Assembly (NCBI RefSeq): GCF_006439015.1
Contig: NZ_RCZG01000008.1
Coordinates: 173,909-237,908 of the forward strand
DNA length: 64,000 bases
From: Mycolicibacterium hodleri
Lineage (GTDB): Bacteria; Actinomycetota; Actinomycetes; Mycobacteriales; Mycobacteriaceae
Direction of reading: 5' to 3'
The notes below the pieces were generated by a model. It worked only from the letters and a program-made list of their open reading frames with translations, searched no databases and was not told where the DNA came from. Positions 60,441-64,000 of the stretch are shown piece after piece; within the stretch, counting starts at the first letter, position 1; each line of letters opens with the position of its first letter. The translations under genes and the position numbers were made by a program.

Positions 60441-61472
60441 GTGACCGCTCGCGGGTTCCGGTTGGTGGCGTTGTCGGTACTCCTGGGTGGGACGACGCTC
60501 CTGCTCAGTGGATGCAGCTGGTCTGAGGCGATTGGACTCGGCTGGCCGAACGGCATCACGCCAGAGGCCAAGATCAACCGTGAGCTATGGATCGGTTGTA
60601 TCATCGCGGCGCTCGTCGTCGGCGCCATCGTCTACGTCATGATCTTCTGGACCAGCGCCTTCCACCGTAAGAAGAAGACCGCTACGGAGCTGCCCCGCCA
60701 GTTCGGCTACAACATGCCGCTGGAACTCGTGCTGACCGTCGTGCCGTTCCTGATCATCTCGGTGCTCTTCTACTTCACCGTCGTCGTGCAGGAGAAGATG
60801 CTGCACAAGGAGCCAAATCCCGAGGTCGTGATCGACGTCACCGCCTTCCAGTGGAACTGGAAATTCGGCTACCAGAAGATTGATTTCAAGGACGGCACGC
60901 TCAGCTATGACGGCGCTGACTCGGCGCGCAAAGCCGCCATGGTGTCGAAGCCGGAGGGCGTCGACGAGCACGGTGAAGAAGTGGTCGGGCCGATCAAGGG
61001 ACTCAACCCCGAAGATCGCACCTATCTCAACTTCGACAAGATCGAAACCACGGGCACCAGCAACGAGATCCCCATCTTGGTGCTCCCCAAGGGCAAGCGC
61101 ATCGAATTTGAGATCGCGTCGGCCGACGTCATCCACGGATTTTGGGTGCCGGAGTTTCTCTTCAAACGCGACGTGATGCCGGACCCGAAAGCCAATAACT
61201 CGGATAACGTCTTCCAGGTCAGTGAGATTCAGGAGACCGGGGCGTTCGTCGGGCGCTGCACCGAGATGTGCGGCACGTATCACTCCATGATGAACTTCGA
61301 AGTGCGCGTAGTGGAACCGAACGTCTTCAAGGCCTACCTCCAATACCGCGCCGACAACCCGAATTCGACCAACGCCGACGCGCTCGGTGCCGTGGGGCTG
61401 CCCGAGTTGGCCGTCACCACGCATCCATTCGAATCGCGCCGCGGCGAGCAGGTACCCATGGCGAGCAAGTAG
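60441..61472 (+). CDS. ctaC: Cytochrome c oxidase subunit II
   Basis: GTG 60441 follows an AGGAGG ribosome-binding site (60428-60433) by seven bases and gives 343 residues. A lipoprotein-type leader ends in LLSGC. Two membrane helices follow (IIAALVVGAIVYVMIFW and LVLTVVPFLIISVLFYF). The periplasmic CuA domain has HGFWVPEFLFK and the copper ligands Cys273, Cys277 and His281 in CTEMCGTYH. It is the electron-entry subunit of the aa3 oxidase in the bcc-aa3 supercomplex. Confidence 0.96.
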   Translation: MTARGFRLVALSVLLGGTTLLLSGCSWSEAIGLGWPNGITPEAKINRELWIGCIIAALVVGAIVYVMIFWTSAFHRKKKTATELPRQFGYNMPLELVLTVVPFLIISVLFYFTVVVQEKMLHKEPNPEVVIDVTAFQWNWKFGYQKIDFKDGTLSYDGADSARKAAMVSKPEGVDEHGEEVVGPIKGLNPEDRTYLNFDKIETTGTSNEIPILVLPKGKRIEFEIASADVIHGFWVPEFLFKRDVMPDPKANNSDNVFQVSEIQETGAFVGRCTEMCGTYHSMMNFEVRVVEPNVFKAYLQYRADNPNSTNADALGAVGLPELAVTTHPFESRRGEQVPMASK

Positions 61473-61485
61473 GGGACGACACCTC

Positions 61486-61905
61486 ATGCACATCGAAGCA
61501 AGACTTTTCGAGTTCTTGACGGCGTTCTTTGCGGTTTGCTCCGTCGGCTACGGCGCACTGACAGCGCTCTACGCCAACGGGGGAATCGAATGGGCGGGCA
61601 CCACTGCGTTGGTTCTCACCACGGGACTCTCACTCATCATCGGCACGTTCTTCCGATTCGTCGCTAGGCGGCTCGATACGCGTCCCGAGGACTACGAGGA
61701 TGCTGAGATCTCGGACGGCGCAGGGGAGTTGGGCTTCTACAGCCCGCACAGCTGGTGGCCCCTGCTGATCGCCCTGTCTGCGTCGGTGACCGCGGTCGCG
61801 ATCGCGATGTGGTTGCCATGGATGATCGTCGCGGGCGTCTGCTTCATCCTGGCCACGGCGGCCGGCTTGGTGTTCGAGTACTACACCGGCCCCGAGAAGC
61901 ACTGA
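61486..61905 (+). CDS. ctaF: Cytochrome c oxidase subunit IV (actinobacterial CtaF)
   Basis: This 139-residue protein has four predicted membrane helices and the conserved linker RRLDTRPEDYEDAEISDGAG between the second and third. It is the small actinobacterial subunit IV encoded directly after ctaC, as in M. tuberculosis Rv2199c. It is part of the aa3 oxidase and lies 13 bases from the ctaC stop, so the two are one operon. Confidence 0.94.
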   Translation: MHIEARLFEFLTAFFAVCSVGYGALTALYANGGIEWAGTTALVLTTGLSLIIGTFFRFVARRLDTRPEDYEDAEISDGAGELGFYSPHSWWPLLIALSASVTAVAIAMWLPWMIVAGVCFILATAAGLVFEYYTGPEKH

Positions 61906-62066
61906 CCTCGCACGGCGCAAGGTCACGATAAAGGCCTCAGTTGGCTGATCAACCGTGCCTCTGCAGCTGTCGGGGCTGGACGTTCGGTAGGGTTGCCGAG
62001 GCACGACCAGTCACGACACCGACGCTGACGTCGCGCCGAACGGGCAGTCGAAAAGGACAGGCGTAG

Positions 62067-62888
62067 ATGAGCGGGCCGAATCCCCCAGAACCGGATTCTC
62101 CGAAATCGGATGAACCGGCTCGGGAGGTACCGAAGACCGGCGAGACGGAGATCTACTCGCGGGCCTATTCCGCGCCGGAATCCGAGCAGTTCACCAGCGC
62201 GCCGTACGTGCCGCCGGACTCCGCTCTGTACGACTACGACACCTTCGACCCCACTGTCGCCGAGGCCGATGACGCGACCCCGCCACGGTGGCCATGGGTG
62301 GTCGGAGTGGTCGCCATTGTCGCGGCGATCTCCCTGGTGGTCTCGGTAGCCGTACTGGTCACTCGAACGGATAGCGAAACGCTGGCGACGCCGGAGACCA
62401 GCACGACGACGTCGGTTCCGCCGGTCCAGGACGAAATCACGACGACGCCCCCCCCACCACCGCCCAGCAGTGAAGAACCACCCCCACCGCCACCGGAGAC
62501 GATCACGGTGACGCAGGAGCCGCCGCCTCCGCCGCCCAGCAGTGAAGTGCCGCCGCCTCCTCCACCCCCACCGGCCGAGACCGGTCCTCCGCCGGTGACG
62601 ACCACCGCGCCAGCGGGCCCGCGGTTCATTACGTACACGGTCACGGGGACCAAGGCGCCGCTGGACCGAATCTCGGTCACCTACACCGATGCGTCCGGTC
62701 GTCAGCGAACGCAGCAGAACGTCTACATACCATGGTCGCTGACGGTGACGCCGATCTCGATGTCGGAGTTCGGCTCGGTGCAGGCGTCGAGTCTGTTGCG
62801 GTTGAGCAAGTTGAACTGCCAGATCACCACGAGCGATGGGCAGACCATCGCCTCCCAGCAGAACAATGATTGGCAGACGAGCTGCTGA
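62067..62888 (+). CDS. mmpS3: MmpS3-like membrane protein
   Basis: This 273-residue protein has an acidic cytoplasmic head, one membrane helix (WVVGVVAIVAAISLVVSVAVL, about residues 75-96) and a striking poly-proline linker (about 125-185) with blocks of four to eight prolines. A C-terminal MmpS-type domain follows (ITYTVTGTKAPLDRISVTYT, ending NDWQTSC). It matches Rv2198c in place and layout. Unlike other MmpS genes it has no mmpL partner. Confidence 0.9.
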   Translation: MSGPNPPEPDSPKSDEPAREVPKTGETEIYSRAYSAPESEQFTSAPYVPPDSALYDYDTFDPTVAEADDATPPRWPWVVGVVAIVAAISLVVSVAVLVTRTDSETLATPETSTTTSVPPVQDEITTTPPPPPPSSEEPPPPPPETITVTQEPPPPPPSSEVPPPPPPPPAETGPPPVTTTAPAGPRFITYTVTGTKAPLDRISVTYTDASGRQRTQQNVYIPWSLTVTPISMSEFGSVQASSLLRLSKLNCQITTSDGQTIASQQNNDWQTSC

Positions 62889-63553
62889 TGACACAAGACA
62901 TTGGGGCAGACGTCGCCGCTGAGTCGTCGCGGTGGCGGCCGGGCACCTCTGAGCAGGTTGACCGCATTCTGGTCATCGCTGCCCTCGGACTCTGGCTCGC
63001 CGCCCTGGGTGCCGCAGTGGCGGCCGTCGTCGCCCTCGTCGATCTCGCGAGTGCAGATTCGGTCACCGCGGGGAATCCCGACACCCCATGGCTCCTGTAC
63101 ACCGTCATCGGCGTCTCGGCCGCGGTGATCGTCGGCGCGATCCCGCTGCTCCTGAGGGCAAGGCAGACCGCGGCGTCCGTTGTCGCCACCCGACCGGCGA
63201 CGGTGGACGACCACGCCGAGACGGGGGATCGGCCGTCGGTGGCGCGGCGATTACAACCGTTCGGGGCACCGGTGCTTCATCCACACTCGACCCCGCCCGC
63301 TGGCGGTCCGGTGGGATTTCCGACCGCTGCAGTCGAACAGATCTGGCTGCGCGCCTCGGCGATCACCGCCGGAGCAATTGGCGCTGCCACGACGTGCGTC
63401 GGGGTGGCGACCTACCTGATGGCCACCGGGCACGACACTGCGTCATGGGTCGTGTACGGCGTGGCAGGCCTGATCACGGTGGCGATGCCCGCCGCTACGT
63501 GGCACTTCCTCCGCAAGCTGCGCGACGTACTCGAACTCGAGTCGTCTCAGTAG
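62888..63553 (+). CDS. Rv2197c-like integral membrane protein
   Basis: ATG 62888 overlaps the mmpS3 stop (TGATG), indicating coupling. The 221-residue protein has about four membrane helices in two pairs: ILVIAALGLWLAALGAAVAA and LLYTVIGVSAAVIVGAIPLL, then two near the C-terminus. A polar cytoplasmic segment lies between the pairs. No enzymatic motif is visible. Function unknown. Confidence 0.87.
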   Translation: MTQDIGADVAAESSRWRPGTSEQVDRILVIAALGLWLAALGAAVAAVVALVDLASADSVTAGNPDTPWLLYTVIGVSAAVIVGAIPLLLRARQTAASVVATRPATVDDHAETGDRPSVARRLQPFGAPVLHPHSTPPAGGPVGFPTAAVEQIWLRASAITAGAIGAATTCVGVATYLMATGHDTASWVVYGVAGLITVAMPAATWHFLRKLRDVLELESSQ

Positions 63554-63627
63554 CCGACTTGGCCGGCGAGGAATGGAGAGCGTCGGCCGCCCGTTGCTCT
63601 GTGCGCACGCACCAGCACCATACGAAA

Positions 63628-63658
63628 GCCGCCCCGACGAGATAGTCGGGGCGGCCTT
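63628..63658. terminator. Strong hairpin terminator between the Rv2197c-like gene and qcrB
   Basis: A perfect 11-bp G+C-rich stem GCCGCCCCGAC (63628-63638) / GTCGGGGCGGC (63645-63655) closes the loop GAGATA and is followed by a CTT-rich stretch. It lies between two convergent genes and can serve both strands. Confidence 0.88.
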
Positions 63659-63680
63659 CGTGTGTCGTGTTTGTTGAGCG

Positions 63681-64000
63681 TTAGTGGCCGCTTCCGTTGG
63701 ACCCGTTGCCGTTGGAGCCGTTGGTGTGTTGGCGTTGTTTGAGGGCGGTTTGGGCGCGGTGTTCGGCGGCGTGGGCGGCGTCGACGAGTGCGGTTTGTTC
63801 GCCTTCGGGGTCGGGGTAGAGGAAGTTGCCGGTGCCGGGGGCGCCGGCGGAGCCGAGTTTGTTCATCCGTTTCGGTAGCGCTGCGCCTTGGTAGTGCAGG
63901 GGCAGGGGGTGGCCGTCGTCGTCGACGGGGCCCAGGGGTTGGTGCAGTTCGATGTAGGCGCCGTGGGGCAGGCGTTTGAGGATGCCGGTCTCGATGCCGT
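63681..64000 (-). CDS. qcrB: Ubiquinol/menaquinol-cytochrome c reductase cytochrome b subunit, C-terminus (5' part outside window)
   Basis: The last 106 residues are present, ending at TAA (63681-63683). The segment includes ETGILKRLPHGAYIELHQPL and the cytoplasmic tail MNKLGSAGAPGTGNF, characteristic of mycobacterial QcrB. It finishes in a Gly/Asn/Ser-rich low-complexity end (NGSNGNGSNGSGH). No membrane helix falls within the visible part. Identity rests on this tail and on synteny with Rv2196. Confidence 0.88.
   Translation of the reverse strand, partial: GIETGILKRLPHGAYIELHQPLGPVDDDGHPLPLHYQGAALPKRMNKLGSAGAPGTGNFLYPDPEGEQTALVDAAHAAEHRAQTALKQRQHTNGSNGNGSNGSGH

Overview
The window is a high-G+C actinobacterial chromosome segment, almost certainly from a non-tuberculous, Mycolicibacterium-type mycobacterium. 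The backbone follows, in inverted orientation, the order I recall for M. tuberculosis Rv2228c to Rv2196: RNase H/phosphatase, rnpB, CYTH-CHAD (Rv2226), panB, the Hip1/CaeA protease pair, glnA2, glnE, glnA1, an RDD protein, a DUF4191 protein, lipA, lipB, an epimerase, dlaT, pepB, gcvT, ilvE, cobS/cobT, a DUF3043 protein, glycerate kinase, an Fe-S carrier, adoK, asnB, ctaC, ctaF, mmpS3, an Rv2197c-like protein and qcrB. MmpS/MmpL proteins, mycolate-type lipid genes and leaderless start signals also fit mycobacteria. Gene names on the backbone rest on sequence motifs plus this synteny, recalled rather than searched.

Layout. 1-391 is the truncated phosphatase. 0.4-6.8 kb is an accessory block with a TetR/MmpS/MmpL lipid exporter, an XRE-cupin regulator, a methyltransferase and an AraC/VOC pair. 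6.8-7.3 kb is the RNase P RNA gene. 7.3-19.7 kb is conserved backbone (CYTH-CHAD, an enoyl-CoA hydratase, panB, a wax ester synthase-like acyltransferase, two secreted alpha/beta-hydrolase proteases, glnA2, glnE). 19.7-35.7 kb is a 16-kb accessory region between glnE and glnA1, two genes that are neighbours in M. tuberculosis. It holds a 1847-residue surface protein, a thioesterase and an F420-type oxidoreductase, then a CO2/bicarbonate-uptake cluster (wHTH regulator, DUF6671-like protein, DabB, DabA, PII-like protein, divergent beta-carbonic anhydrase), a DoxX protein and a PE-PPE-domain hydrolase. 35.7-45.4 kb returns to backbone (glnA1 to dlaT, including lipoate synthesis). 45.6-47.8 kb is an inserted bacteriophytochrome fused to a SpoIIE/RsbU-type phosphatase. 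48-64 kb is backbone again (pepB, gcvT, ilvE, a cobalamin operon, glycerate kinase, adoK, asnB and the cytochrome bcc-aa3 oxidase genes), ending inside qcrB.

How the genes work together. GlnA1, GlnA2 and the adenylyltransferase GlnE form the nitrogen-assimilation core. GlnA1 keeps the tyrosine that GlnE modifies (Tyr406) and GlnA2 does not. LipB, LipA and DlaT form a make-and-use set for lipoate. DUF3043-cobU-cobT-cobS is one tightly overlapping operon for the late cobalamin steps. CtaC, CtaF and QcrB belong to the respiratory supercomplex.

The most notable items are the DabAB-type inorganic-carbon cluster with a PII-like protein and a carbonic anhydrase lacking its usual Asp-Arg dyad, the phytochrome-phosphatase fusion, and a dispersed repeat. 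One copy of that repeat family has expanded to five 36-bp units inside the 3' end of cobT and is translated as a five-fold 12-residue tail.
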